From contig OW028583.1 in NCBI GenBank assembly GCA_932294295.1, forward strand, positions 2,619,501-2,683,500: DNA of 64,000 nucleotides, written 5' to 3'. Positions 37,201 to 45,954 of this stretch are shown here, in pieces. The notes below the pieces were generated by a model. It was not told the origin of the DNA and did no database searches. It worked only from the letters and a program-made list of their open reading frames with translations. The position numbers and the translations under genes were made by a program. The stretch is from Alitta virens. Lineage: Eukaryota; Annelida; Polychaeta; Phyllodocida; Nereididae. Position 1 is the stretch's first letter. Every line of letters starts with the position of its first letter.

Positions 37201-39559
37201 CTTCCCCGATTCGCCATCCATTCCACATTGTCCATACCAGATGCACTGTCCTTCTCCCTCTCCGTGGACCTTAGTAGAAAAAAGAAAAGTTTGAGAAAAT
37301 TACGGGTTACTGTCGTAAAACACATCATTAGCATAGCAAGCAATAAATCGTACCGCAAGTAAAGTCCCCAGGATAATGAGTGCAAACTTATATAAGCAAT
37401 GACAAGACAAAACCAAAATATCCTGGCAACTACTCTCGACATATGTTGTACAGTCACTCATTCCGACTTACTAAAATGGTAATGCACCCTTTCCGCACGG
37501 CAGCCATGTTGGCATTTTTGCCTCATTGACCTCATTTTGATTACATCATATATTACAACATCAGTACTACTCCGCTGTTCTTGCAATCTGTGACACGGCC
37601 ATTGTCTACTGATGACACCCTAATACTTAAGCTGCTTAAGCTGAGTGCAAAGAGAGGTCAATGAGGCAAAAATGCCTACATGGTTGCCATTTGAAAAGGG
37701 TGAATGGTAACAAAGTGAAAACTATTTCGGGCTTTGTTAACTTGCCAAAAAGAAGAGGTCTTTTTTATATCATGCAAAATTTTATTTTTACCGTTCTACT
37801 TTTTTTGTCTCATCATTAAATCATATTCTATTACGGTTAAACGATGTGCTCATAAATAGATCAAAACCCATCAATCACTGATAAGCAAAGCCAAATTAAT
37901 CATATATTTTTGTTCATTCGTGGCAATTGCGATTGACCCCTGAACTTTGAAAACAACATCAGCACGACCACCAAAACACGCTGGAAATATTTATGTAGCA
38001 GAACTATTTAACACGACCCCGCGAGGTTGCTGACGGCATAGGAACCCTCTAACGGAACATCCAGGTCACCCGATCACGAGTATGCTGCACAAATCCAGCA
38101 CCAACCAGGAACATTAAGCTATTGATGACCTAACTTTGATGCTAATCTGACATAAACATCATAATAAGGATTTCTGGGATTGGGAACAAAACATATAAGT
38201 TTTGGCATAGTATGTATTAAACTTGCAAAAAAATAGCACTGTGAACCAATTTTTGCAAAATTACATCAATGATTTCATTAAAAAATTTACTTTGCAAAAC
38301 AAAAAACTATTGCATAGTTTCAGTTGCCAACTTGGATAAGTAAGTTTGTGGCATGTTTTATAATAAAATAAACAACTGACAGAAATTAAATATTTCATAT
38401 ATATATATAGTATTAGGATGCTACCGCATAATTTTTTTTTTCTAAATTCTATTTCTGCAATTATAATGATGAAAGTGCATTACAACTACTCAGCAACATC
38501 ATTTTTGAATATGATAAAAATGCAACTTTTCAAATGCTATTTTGCAGTTTTAGTTGGATAAGCAAACTTGTGGCAGGTTTTTAAAGCAGAAAAATTAACA
38601 GCTGACAAAAATTGTATATCTTATATCCTGTATAAGGATGTTAGAGCATGTATTTATCACAATTACACATCCTATTTTGTTCTTCCACATGGAGAGAAGA
38701 GCAATACAAAATTCTAATAGTCCAACACAAAAAAGATATCTCTAAATTTTTTAAGTACACTCGGCGACAGTGAACTTCGTCACGACAGCGAGATTCGCCC
38801 CCCCCCCCCCCTAAAAACTACAATAAATACCTTTTAGATGGCTGCCACAGCGTAAGAACACTGTCAATGATCTAAACAATTAGTTTTGTAACAAATCAAG
38901 TTGTTGCAATGTGCATAATCATGTTTTAGGGGGGTGCAGGTAGATGGGACTATTTTTCTAAGATCTAAAGTTCATTATCACGCAAATACCTGCACTTTCA
39001 TAACATGACACATTTAAGAAGACTGTGTTCTATTTTTTTTTTTTTTCGATAATCTTACTATTTTATTACTCACACAAAGAATTCTTTATGGTGAAGTAGA
39101 CAAAGCAAATCTAATTGCAATATTGAAAGGATTTCTTTGTGACATATGCTCATGTGATTAGCTCTAGACAGCCTTTGGACTTTATTTGTTCATTCACTCA
39201 TATTTCATTGTTTAATGCAAGCATATATTATTATATGAAGACAATTAAAGTGCAGTAAATAATTCAAATAAAAAATGCACTATGGTTCAGTGGTAACTTT
39301 TACAATCATTAATGTTAGTAGGTCTATATTATATATATATATATATATCTATTCATAATTTGCATAAATCATAAGCTTATTCATTGCTGAGAGAACCACA
39401 AGTTGTACACACTCCATGTGTCATTTAAAAAGTTTATATCGTCATGCTCATAGCATGGCATTATTGTAACACACACATGATACCTCCATGCGAATTCCTG
39501 CTACTTACCAATTTCAGAAGAAGGCAAATGCCTATGCCGGTAATGAAAAGGGTCCTCAT
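14874..39559 (-). CDS. NPC1: NPC1 intracellular cholesterol transporter 1, complete
   Basis: NPC1 takes cholesterol from NPC2 in the lysosome lumen and passes it through the limiting membrane. Twenty-six coding exons, in transcript order (high to low): 39559-39509, 37269-37089, 33215-33025, 32498-32211, 31967-31779, 30885-30699, 29928-29799, 28615-28486, 27585-27347, 26957-26857, 26362-26202, 25077-24949, 24263-24081, 23325-23211, 22928-22801, 22082-21924, 21295-21206, 20873-20683, 20055-19934, 19382-19253, 18707-18649, 18220-18031, 17621-17390, 16691-16578, 15897-15735, 15055-14874. The total is 4035 nt, 1344 aa (human 1278). Order of parts: signal peptide (1-17), Cys-rich sterol-binding N-terminal domain (about 24-270), Pro-rich linker ([10 protein letters not shown]), TM1, luminal domain C, sterol-sensing domain (about 620-800; [10 protein letters not shown]), second luminal domain (VCGGHGC, CAKGGHAAY) and the C-terminal TM bundle. 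Asn43 and Gln89 align with the mammalian residues contacting the sterol hydroxyl (N41, Q79); Pro691 of the sterol-sensing domain is conserved. The tail lacks a terminal LLNF. Confidence 0.97.
15498..15645 (-). mobile_element. poly-G/C-tracted 'GGGCTGTTCCATTT' element
   Basis: In NPC1 intron 25. Segments in order are a C-rich tract, TTAAGATATTAAGAAAATAC, TGGTCAACCACCCCC, CTCTTTTTCTCTTTTGGAG, TTTCTGGTCC and AAATGGAACAGCCCT. The same order occurs at 26481, 27650, 33545 and, reversed, at 55798. Confidence 0.75.
16138..16325 (+). repeat. ~200-bp interspersed repeat, copy 2
   Basis: In NPC1 intron 24. Same family as 6086-6298 (reverse) and 34428-34625: AGAATATTAGGGCACCTAAA, GGGCGCCCAGCTAGTTG, a poly-A run and CATGCTCAAATGGGCTAGCT. 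It is followed by a poly-C tract. Confidence 0.7.
17035..17285 (+). repeat. ~250-bp interspersed repeat shared with 49.7 kb
   Basis: In NPC1 intron 23. AAGTAGGTCAGCCAATGCAAG, GCGTTTCAAAAC and CACAGATCTTCGCGACCAAT recur in the same order and orientation at 49690-49915. Confidence 0.75.
18322..18384. repeat. (GT)n microsatellite next to a SINE fragment
   Basis: About 30 GT units in NPC1 intron 21. It is directly preceded by 18283-18321, which carries the SINE piece GTGTCTATGCTGAGACAAGT, so the microsatellite probably grew from a SINE tail. Confidence 0.9.
18795..19208 (+). mobile_element. MITE-like element with TTAAAGTT ends
   Basis: In NPC1 intron 20. The left end TTTAAAGTTGCACTGTCTG and the complement of the right end (AATTAAAGTTTCAATGTCTC) form an imperfect inverted repeat. 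The body holds GACCAAAACATTGGAAA and TTGTGACGTCATCACTAGG. Relatives: 20085, 6463, 3063 and 4092. Confidence 0.65.
20085..20445 (+). mobile_element. MITE-like element, second NPC1 intronic copy
   Basis: In NPC1 intron 18. Its body follows the 18795 copy (GACCAAAACATTGGAAATAC, TTGTGACGCCATC, TTTTTGATGGCATGAAAA). Its tail is the ~60-bp block shared with 6640-6700. Confidence 0.7.
21031..21192. repeat. perfect 43-bp minisatellite, ~3.8 copies
   Basis: Units start at 21031, 21074, 21117 and 21160 (GTTAACTCCCGACTATGAGG and so on) with no mismatch between them. The array ends 13 bp from the low edge of NPC1 exon 17, just inside intron 17 next to the splice donor. Confidence 0.97.
22193..22378. repeat. 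(GATA)n microsatellite
   Basis: About 185 bp of TAGA/GATA with some CAGA and TATA interruptions, in NPC1 intron 15. The open frame across it is an artefact of the repeat. Confidence 0.97.
22507..22730 (+). mobile_element. GGCCGACTG-ended MITE, forward copy
   Basis: In NPC1 intron 15, about 70 bp from exon 15. Ends TAGGCCGACAGAAAAAAAG and CTTTTTTTTCAGTCGGCCTTA-type sequence are inverted repeats. The inside matches 62515-62702 and, reversed, 12183-12397. Confidence 0.8.
22975..23160 (+). mobile_element. right half of the 61.7-kb element
   Basis: In NPC1 intron 14. TTTCACAATGACTTGGGAGA, TATACTCCTGT, CCATTTCTAAC, GATATTGCAATATC and the end GATATCAACGACAACCCT correspond to 62060-62221, so this is a truncated relative. 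Confidence 0.7.
23792..23939. mobile_element. short MITE with CACTGGCGGATCC ends
   Basis: In NPC1 intron 13. CACTGGCGGATCC at the left and GGATCCGCCAGTG at the right are exact inverted repeats around about 120 bp with poly-G and poly-C tracts. The flanking octamers ACACACTC and ATATACTC agree at 6 of 8 bases, both differences being C/T, which suggests an aged 8-bp target duplication. Confidence 0.8.
24451..24755 (+). mobile_element. GCGGACCC MITE, full copy
   Basis: In NPC1 intron 12. The left end GAAAAAGTGCAGTATAGCGG and right end GGGTCCGCTTGACTGCATTA are as in the other copies. It is the longest copy, with additional central sequence. Confidence 0.8.
25138..25455. mobile_element. foldback element with ~60-bp inverted ends
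   Basis: In NPC1 intron 11. The left arm (CAATTTCCCGCCGGC ... GAGCTGGCACAGCGACTTTT ... CCTGAATG) pairs imperfectly with the right arm (CATTCAGGGG ... GGTCGCTGTGCCAGATC ... GACGGGAAAATG). There is no coding sequence between them. Confidence 0.75.
25590..25888 (-). repeat. interspersed repeat, inverted partner of 195-515
   Basis: In NPC1 intron 11. Reverse complement of the repeat at the left edge of the window. Both copies include the CTGGTGGAAATA and GGGCGGGAACTTTTTCAGCC blocks. Confidence 0.75.
26481..26733 (-). mobile_element. poly-G/C-tracted element, copy with both ends
   Basis: In NPC1 intron 10. The left end AGGGCTGTCCATTTAAAAAA and right end CAATGGAACGGCTCT are roughly inverted around C-rich tracts, TTAAGATATTAAGAAAATAC and TGGTCAACCC. 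This copy suggests the family has terminal inverted repeats. Confidence 0.75.
27650..27806 (-). mobile_element. poly-G/C-tracted element, partial copy
   Basis: In NPC1 intron 8. It has GATATTAAGAATATACTGGT, CAACCACACCCCC, CTCTTTCGGAGAACCCC, TTTTCCGGTCC and AAATGGAACAGCCC in the family order. Confidence 0.75.
28297..28361. repeat. two adjacent hairpins of AGGTTCA half-sites
   Basis: In NPC1 intron 8, about 125 bp from exon 8. TATGAGGTTCA/TGAACCTCATA (6-nt loop) is followed at once by AGTGTGAACCTC/GAGGTTCACACT (14-nt loop). Confidence 0.85.
28911..28991. repeat. 18-bp minisatellite, ~4.5 copies
   Basis: In NPC1 intron 7. The unit GGGACCCTGGAACCTTCA repeats with single-base variants. Confidence 0.9.
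30154..30534. mobile_element. hAT-like MITE with 8-bp target duplication
   Basis: In NPC1 intron 6. TTAAATAT flanks both sides exactly (30146-30153 and 30535-30542). The ends are AGTAGTGTCACGATGATCG and the complement of GGCATCACTAC. The interior has GATCGATTATACTCG and ACCGATGATCGACTG blocks shared with 34057-34387. An 8-bp duplication and TAGTG ends fit the hAT superfamily. Confidence 0.85.
31105..31315. mobile_element. CACCCTTTT-ended MITE, copy 1
   Basis: In NPC1 intron 5. The ends CACCCTTTTCGCGCAGCAGC and the complementary GGCTGCCGTGTGAAAAGAGTG are part of inverted repeats of about 45 bp (CATGTTGGCATTTTTGCCTC inside). Second copy at 37485-37702. Confidence 0.85.
33545..33787 (-). mobile_element. 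poly-G/C-tracted element, copy with both ends
   Basis: In NPC1 intron 2. TTGTTCCATTTCAAAAGATG at the left, several C tracts, CATTAAGATAATATTTACTG and TCTCTTTTGGAGAACCCC inside, and AAATGGTACAGCCCT at the right. Confidence 0.75.
34057..34387. mobile_element. hAT-like MITE, second copy
   Basis: In NPC1 intron 2. Flanks AAGACCAT (34049-34056) and AAGACTAT (34388-34395) match at 7 of 8 bases. The ends are TGGTGATGAGCCGACGATCG and the complement of GACTCCCATCACTA. The interior shares GATCGATTATACTCGATCATC-type blocks with 30154-30534. Confidence 0.85.
34428..34625 (+). repeat. ~200-bp interspersed repeat, copy 3
   Basis: In NPC1 intron 2. TTGGGCATGGC, AGAAGAATATTAG, GGCTAGTTGACGAGCAAAAA and CATGCTCAAATGGCCTGGCT follow the order of 16138-16325. 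Confidence 0.7.
35281..36168. repeat. 22-bp satellite, about 40 units, with 220-bp higher-order repeat
   Basis: In NPC1 intron 2. The unit is GATCGATGAAATTCTGTGTC AT, with CGAT/CAAT/CATT/CCAT variants after GAT and CTG/CGG/CTA/CGT variants later. A specific run of variants (CCATGAAATTCGTTG, then CGATGAAATTCTATG, then two CAAT units) occurs at 35831 and again at 36051, exactly 220 bp (10 units) apart. This indicates higher-order amplification. Confidence 0.95.
36651..36937 (+). mobile_element. GCGGACCC MITE, full copy
   Basis: In NPC1 intron 2, about 150 bp from exon 2. The left end GGAAAAAGTACAGTATAGCG and right end GGGTCCGCTATACTGCACTA match the family. TGACGTCATA and CGGGGGCTGCCGCC are inside. 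Confidence 0.85.
37485..37702. mobile_element. CACCCTTTC-ended MITE, copy 2
   Basis: In NPC1 intron 1. CACCCTTTCCGCACGGCAGC at the left and GTTGCCATTTGAAAAGGGTG at the right. AATGGTAA is present near both borders (TGGTAATG left, AATGGTAAC right), a possible target duplication that is offset by two bases. Confidence 0.85.
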
Positions 39560-39809
39560 TTCGGGAGGTGTGGCTCCAAAAAGTCGGTCAGACGTCGTCA
39601 AAACACTCCCAGCGTACCAAAACTCGCTGTCGCCTCGCTGGCTGTTTTTGACGCAAATGCTCCTTAAATGTCCATGTAATTCTCAAAATACGTAGTTTAG
39701 ATAACCCAGAAGTAGTGTTGATGACTTTAACCTCGTTGGTAAATGAATAACATACAAAACCAAGGCGTACTCCGCCTACAAACGCATGAGTCAAGCCTTC
39801 TTTCAGCAG

Positions 39810-39847
39810 GCCGCCATTGCCAAAAGTCACCTGATGGGTCACGTGGT
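39810..39847. promoter_or_regulatory. NPC1 upstream region with CLEAR-like E-box
   Basis: GTCACGTGGT at 39838-39847 matches 8 of 10 bases of the TFEB/TFE3 CLEAR consensus GTCACGTGAC and contains a perfect CACGTG. It lies 279 bp upstream of the NPC1 ATG. A YY1-like ATGGCGGC core (minus strand of GCCGCCAT) is close by at 39811-39818. The matches are seen directly; the regulatory role is inferred. Confidence 0.5.
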
Positions 39848-41156
39848 CGGAACATAGACAGTGGCGCCACCAAATACTTCGCGGCTAAAGCTGTCAAGTC
39901 TATACATGACGAATGTATCTTACCATGAAAGGATTGATTAATGCATGCGATCCAATTCTCTTAATCCGGCGCCGTTGGACATAATAATTTAAATAAATGT
40001 AATGACACCTAATTAAGCCTATTTTGTGTCATGAAGGGTGTTTTTTTTCTTTTTATTCTGCATAGCATTTAAATGAATTCGGCATATTTCCATATTGATT
40101 TAAATTTCTATATATATATTGGTAAAAAAAAAAATATCTGACTGCCTCAAAACTAGGCCTACATAATTCTCAGGCAATGTGTGAACAGCAGAGAAATGGG
40201 GGAGTGTTAAATTGTCCAGTGTGAAATGGAATGAATGCAAATACATGATAATTAGAAAGCTTTAATGAAAAGAATGGATAACAAGTAAAGCTCTCTTATT
40301 TACTACACCTCCTAAGCTGGAGAAAATAATATTTGCGTAAGGCTGGATCGAGGAGCCCTTTGAGGTGCTTTATCAGAACAATTCATCAATTTATTATATT
40401 ATATATTATTGGGAATGTATATATACACACAAGAGACAGCTTACAATCAATACATTTACGAATATGTTTTGTCTATATAATAGCATAACTGCCATAAGCT
40501 TCACAGACACAAGTGGAACATGGACAGTGGACAGTCCTGTCCACAGGGGGCAGCACCCACATGTACAGGGATTAATTCTCTGTACATTTTAGTTGTACTG
40601 GCAAACTGGGTAAGTTTACCTTAATTACTGGATGAATGAAATAAATGAAGTTTGTATTTTCAGGTATTTAAGGTAGAAAAAGGTCCAATTGGTTGTCAAA
40701 GTTATTGGAGTATATAATATATTGAGTTTGGGGATCATTTCAAGAATGCCAACAAGGGTATATGTTTCCTATTGTCAAGTATGTTGTTAATTATTCCTAT
40801 TTATCGCTCGCACGAGAATGAATTTTAGATGTGGTTATTGCTAGTATTTATGGTTATTGCTAGTATTTATGTTATATTGTTATTTTGCTACAGGGTTCTT
40901 CGAATACCTAATACCTGGCCCTGGTTCGATGATTAAATGGTAAAACGCAAGATCCGAGTTTTTATCATTAGGACACAAAATGACGAAAACCCTCTTCATT
41001 CCCCTAAAAATACAGGAAAAATAGATAAGTAGTTATAGGTTATGCAATTTGGCAATTTGTATAGCTAGCTTTTTGGTATGTTTTTCCAATTTATGGAGGT
41101 AACCCCTCCACCCAGGTGGCATCAGAAAAACAAAACAATTTGAATAGTATATTTTA
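39848..41156. other. intergenic, nothing recognised
   Basis: AT-rich sequence 5' of NPC1. No gene, RNA or clear repeat was recognised. Confidence 0.4.
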
Positions 41157-41412
41157 CAGTGCTCAACAAAAGTACTTGGACATCCAATGCATGTGCATGT
41201 ATTTTGCCAATATTGAACAATGAACATAGTCAGACTCACACTGTGATTGTGAGGTCTTTCATTGAGGCTTTCTCTTGAATGTAGAGACCAAAATATTTTT
41301 ACGAATGTATTTTGACACCACCACTTTGCACAGAAATTACAGTGTATAAGAAAACTGTTTTGCAAATACATGCTGGTGAAAACAGGTGTCCAAATACTTT
41401 TATTGAACACTG
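41157..41412. mobile_element. Tc1/mariner-like MITE with TA duplication
   Basis: CAGTGCTCAACAAAAGTACT TGGACA at the left and the complement of TGTCCAAATACTTTTATTGA ACACTG at the right are inverted ends. TA dinucleotides flank both sides (41155-41156, 41413-41414). The ~256-bp interior has no transposase. Confidence 0.88.
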
Positions 41413-41671
41413 TACATTACCTGATTACAGCCTATACCTGGTGCTATGAAGGATTCAGCTAATATTGATGATTTAAGTCCAAATGTAAAGCTAATTTTAT
41501 TAATGTTTTTATTTAATTGTAATTTTACTATTGTTTTATCTTGTTATACTTTTTTTTTTTTATCTTGTTATACTTTTTTTTTGGCTAATAACAGGGCCAT
41601 ATTGTTAAACAGTGTATTTTCTGTTTTTAAATATATTTTATGAATAAATATATGTTTTACTTATGTATCAT

Positions 41672-42365
41672 TTAACCCTCCCTAGCGGGCATTGATAGTA
41701 TGTATAGTTCCATTTTTGATTCAGCAGGGTCATAAGATTGAAACAAAGAAATACAATGGCATTCCAGAGGGAATATTTGAATCTCCTACTAATCAGGAAA
41801 TTATCACATGATATCAGGAAGATGGGCCAGTTAAATTGACAGAAAAGACAGAAAAATTGACCTGAACCCCAAAAGGGCATTCTGCTTCTCAAAGGATATT
41901 GATGATAATAATAACCCTCTTTGAACTTTGTTCGCTGAGGGTTAAATTCAGCAGAGAAGTGTCCTGTGATCCAATTTTGGTGTCCTTGAACAAATCTTCA
42001 AGGTCACAGAAATTCACAGAGTTGGAAATTTTTGTCACGAAAATAATTCATAATAAAATAATGGCTTATCCCCCTGACTTGTAAAGATTTTAAAAATCTT
42101 CTGTTCTCAGATTTTTTGGAAAGTTTTTTTTATTTTTTCCAAATTTTGTATAAACATAGCCAACATATGTCAATGTGACTATCAAAAAGCACCACTAGGC
42201 CATATAGAGTATTACTGTACAAAATTTGTATGGGTAAATGCATTAGTGTTAGAGTTCTGCTCTGGAAACAAAAGTGTTACGCCCACCCTCCCACCCGAGC
42301 GTCCGCCCGTCGGACGGACATTGATGATAACAAACCCTTTTAGAACTTCGTTCGCTGAGGGTTAA
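41672..42365. mobile_element. possible piggyBac-like element(s), TTAA-CCCTC ends
   Basis: TTAACCCTC at 41672-41680 and GAGGGTTAA at 41937-41945 and again at 42357-42365 could be termini with TTAA duplication. The two right-hand ends share CTTCGTTCGCTGAGGGTTAA-type sequence and a nearby TTGATGATAA. The inverted repeat is short, so the assignment is tentative. Confidence 0.35.
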
Positions 42366-42712
42366 AAATTAAGTCCATTTCTATACATGGGCTTGACTGG
42401 AACCACTCGAGCATGATAAACTGTGACAACACTATGACGGTTTTTTAAGGGACTGGCTCCACTTCTGTACAATCCACAGTAACACCATACACTTCACTGT
42501 GTGCCAGGTCTACATAAATGGCAGCTCATAATTTGAATTCACCACTGCAGGAATAATGCATCAATCTCCACTAATTCAGCTGGGTAAATGCTCATTCAAT
42601 GATGGCTCAAGATGGCTCAATGAAAGCTTCAATGATGGTTCAATGATGGCTCGCTGTTGGCTTAATGATGACTTGATGTAATCAATTTGTCGCCTTGTGA
42701 GAATAACATCAG

Positions 42713-42868
42713 AAATGGCCTACATGCCAGATAATACTTTTGTAGAATACCCGGTAAACTGCATAAATGGCCTACATGCCGGATAATACTTTTGTTGAAT
42801 ACCCGGTAAACTGTATAAATGGCCTACATGCTGGATAATACTTTTGTAGAATACCCGGTAAACTGCAA
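42713..42868. repeat. 52-bp tandem repeat, 3 copies
   Basis: Units start at 42713, 42765 and 42817 (AAATGGCCTACATGCC, then ATAATACTTTTG and ATACCCGGTAAACTG). It follows an irregular GATGGCTCAATGA array at 42600-42670. Confidence 0.92.
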
Positions 42869-43273
42869 AAGGCGACTAACCAACTTTTGCATAAAATTTG
42901 CATAGCCTTTTTTCTCGTAGCCCAGTTAGAGGACATTCGTTTTGAGCAGCATTTAACTAATTAAATTGATCTCAGATATGGGAAACTGCCATAGGGTCTC
43001 ATAATATCTGAAATCGTGATTTTGAGCATGTTCCAAATTTAATATAATGGCGAAGACTGAGGTTTGGTTCATAATAGTGGGGATCAAATAATCCACCTGC
43101 TTCACAAAATCGACAGAAATATTTGCAACAAGTCAAATCTCTACGTTCTAAACACACTTCTGAGAAAGAAATAACTTCAATTCATTGCTTTTCAATACAT
43201 TTTGCATGTCACCTAAATAAAGTAAATAAAACCAATTTTGAGTATCTTCTTTTGCCAGAGATGCTCAGGGATA

Positions 43274-44250
43274 AAAGGTAACTGCAGTTACCTTTCAAAT
43301 CAAGCAGTATTACTGAGGTCAATATTTACGGGAAATGTCAAAGCTAAGGCACCTGAAGGTGATACAGGCAGGTAAAAATTGAAAAATATTAATTTCGAAA
43401 CTTTTTCTTTTTTTTTCATCAGACTCTACACATGAAACAATAGACTCAAGACAGTTTATTCGTCTGTTAAGTGACATATATACATATAAAAATAACCTAT
43501 ATAAATATAAACAACCCATTAATAAACAACATGATCACAACAGACCAGGAGGATAACTGTAGACCCTACCTGGGTCGCTAGCGAGCCATCCCCCTGTGTT
43601 TCAGAATGAGCAGTGCAACATCAACTGTCCATACAAATATATATACTATGCAAAATACATCATGATCATATCTTACTGTGTATGGAAAACAAAGTATTGA
43701 TCCCTGGCAAAATTTGTATTTTGATCAGGTCACTGCAGTTACCTGATCTCAATACATCATGTTTTGCCAGAGATCAGGTAAATGTAGGCCTACTAGGATT
43801 AGGAATGCGATTACCCATGCAGCTTTTCCCCAGTGTTACTTGTCCAATATGGCCCAGGGAGCTCTCAGGGAGCTGTGAGGGAGCTGCCAGGGAGCTGCCA
43901 GCATATGCTGGACCTGGTGAAGTTGGCTCCCTGTACGGAGCACTCTGGAGAGCAACTTGTCATTGCTTGAGATACCCGACAATGAATTTCTAGGTCACTT
44001 AAAAACCATTTTGTTGAGTGGTTTTTCCATGAATTAGGAACCTGCACTGTGATCAGGTAACTGCAGTTACCTGTCAAATCAAGCTGAGATACATATTTTG
44101 ATCAGAAACTACACTGGGGTCTGGTAATTGATCCCTGGCAAAATTTGTATTTTGATCAGGTAACTGCAGTTACCTGACCCCAATACATCATGTTTTGCCA
44201 GAGATCAGGAAACTGTCCTAGGATGCACAGGGATCAGGTAACTGCAGTTT
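43274..44250. repeat. field of PstI-centred palindromes
   Basis: Perfect palindromes centred on CTGCAG (core GGTAACTGCAGTTACC) occur at 43274-43295, 44054-44073 and 44156-44177. There is a one-mismatch copy at 43724-43745 and a half copy near 44235. Around 43694-43780 and 44122-44212 the palindrome extends imperfectly to about 43 bp per arm, with CTGGCAAAAT on one side and GTTTTGCCAG on the other. Confidence 0.9.
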
Positions 44251-44877
44251 TTTGTCATGAATCAGGAGACTGCACTGGGAATGTTCCATTTTTACAAAAT
44301 TTGACAATTTCCTCAACATAGTTCCGATCCGGTCATCTGAGAATAGCATGACAGTAGATTTTGTTTTTGGTCAATCTCTAGTCATAAAAGCCCTACAGGG
44401 CCGCTCCTGTGGCCTATAATACTCTTGTTGTTCAAAGCCTTCAACAACACCTGAAGAATTCCAATCGTATAGGGATTACCATGAATTTGCCAGACTCACA
44501 TTTAAAAAAGACAAACATTGGATTTTCTGCTCCTGGTGCCCCTCACCATGTCATGTCATTATATATCTGGAGTATAGTTAACCCATCAATTAGAGTAGAG
44601 TATCTCACCAAAAATGACTGTTACTCCTACAGAAGGGGTCACTTTCCATGACAGAGTTCCCAACCATGAGTACTAGAGCCATCTCTCGTAATATTAAGCC
44701 CAAGCTGAACTCATAGACTTGGAAACTAAACTCCAAACGATATCATGTGAATTCAGGCCATCTAGCGGACGAGCAGAGTCCTGGATACACATGAAATCCT
44801 CTGATGTATAGTTTCCAAGTTTATGAGTTCAGTCATTCAGCTTGGACTTAATTGTTTGACCATTGGTCATGTTTCAG

Positions 44878-45165
44878 CTGGGTTGTCTAGTGGTACAACG
44901 CTTGCCTGCTCCTCCGAAGGACCCGGGTTCAATCCCAGGCTCGGGCACCCTTCATGAGCAACATCCCAGCAGCTGGATGTCATTTGGATGAGACATTAAC
45001 TTGGTGGTCCCTTTCACTCTGTGTCTATGCTGAGGCAAGTAAAAGATCCCACTCATGGGGTAACATGGATGGACTCTTTCTCTCTCTTTCACCTCATCAA
45101 TCAACTAGTGACTAGTAATCTAGTGGCTAGAACTTGCCGTAGAGGGCTGCAATTCCACATCTATC
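44878..45165 (+). mobile_element. tRNA-derived SINE
   Basis: The head has A-box-like GGGTTGTCTAGTGGTACAAC and B-box GGGTTCAATCCCAG in tRNA spacing. The body carries TTCATGAGCAACATCCCAGC, GGATGTCATTTGGATGAGAC and GTGTCTATGCTGAGGCAAGT. Related fragments are at 1889-2110 and 18283-18321. RNA polymerase III transcription is inferred from the boxes. This is not a functional tRNA gene. Confidence 0.85.
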
Positions 45166-45839
45166 TATTTATGACAAGATTTGGGTGTGGATTAGCTACA
45201 TTACAGAAGCTTAAGATTGTTTGTCACATTGTGAATGTGCTAGTAATCCTGTTATGGTTTTGAACATTATGATTCAGATTCATTCATTTTATTTTACATT
45301 CATAAAACATATACTATAAATTTAATTTTCAAAACATTTTGTACATAATGTGAGGAGACCCTACTAAGAAGGTATCCCTTCGCTATTCTGGGGCCACCTA
45401 CATGATGGGGCTTGCACTAGCCTGGCAGCAGACCTGTCATTTTTCGCGGTATTTTGCAACAGGCTGACAAATACAAATATTCAGTTTGGACCATATGTTC
45501 ACCTCAATGCCCACTTTCACCATTTCACATCATTTAAAGTAAGAAATTAGGTTTTCATCGGCAATGAATTTCAGTGATAACACTATATGTTTAAGAAGTA
45601 GAAATTGAAATTGCTGATTCACGGCGTGAAAATGGTGCACGATTGTTGAAAAATAACAGCACGACAAGATTAGTCATAGCCTGTGCAATCATAATTTTTG
45701 AGCATACAATTGATTCAGATAGGTTAAAATGCTGTATAAACGTATGCACCTAGAATCCCACAAAATATATAAAGCCTGCTATATGGCCCTTATTCTGCGA
45801 ACTCTAACGCAATGAGGGCCATGCCTGCTACTAATTACT

Positions 45840-45950
45840 TTCACGGTCGTTCAGCCAATCAGACATGACGATTCATCAAAAGAAGCACCTGCTGAACAGC
45901 ACGAGGGCATTGCAGCACCTTTTCCGGAGTGCGAGTTTTCCTAGTGCCTT
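45840..45950 (+). repeat. interspersed repeat shared with 54.57 kb
   Basis: CAGCCAATCAGACATG, CATCAAAAGAAGC-type sequence, GAGGGCATTGCA and CACCTTTTCCGGAGTGCGAG recur in the same order at 54570-54672 (CAGCTAATCAGACATGGCAA and so on). A weaker relative lies at 52345-52400. Confidence 0.65.
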
Positions 45951-45954
45951 GTTT

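Noticed and set aside
41033..41410. 125-codon minus-strand frame
   Set aside because: It spans the Tc1-like MITE at 41157-41412 and shows no transposase motif.
44880..44950. Possible tRNA gene
   Set aside because: The tRNA-like boxes are followed by a repeated body found elsewhere in the window, and I could not fold a good cloverleaf; it is a SINE head.
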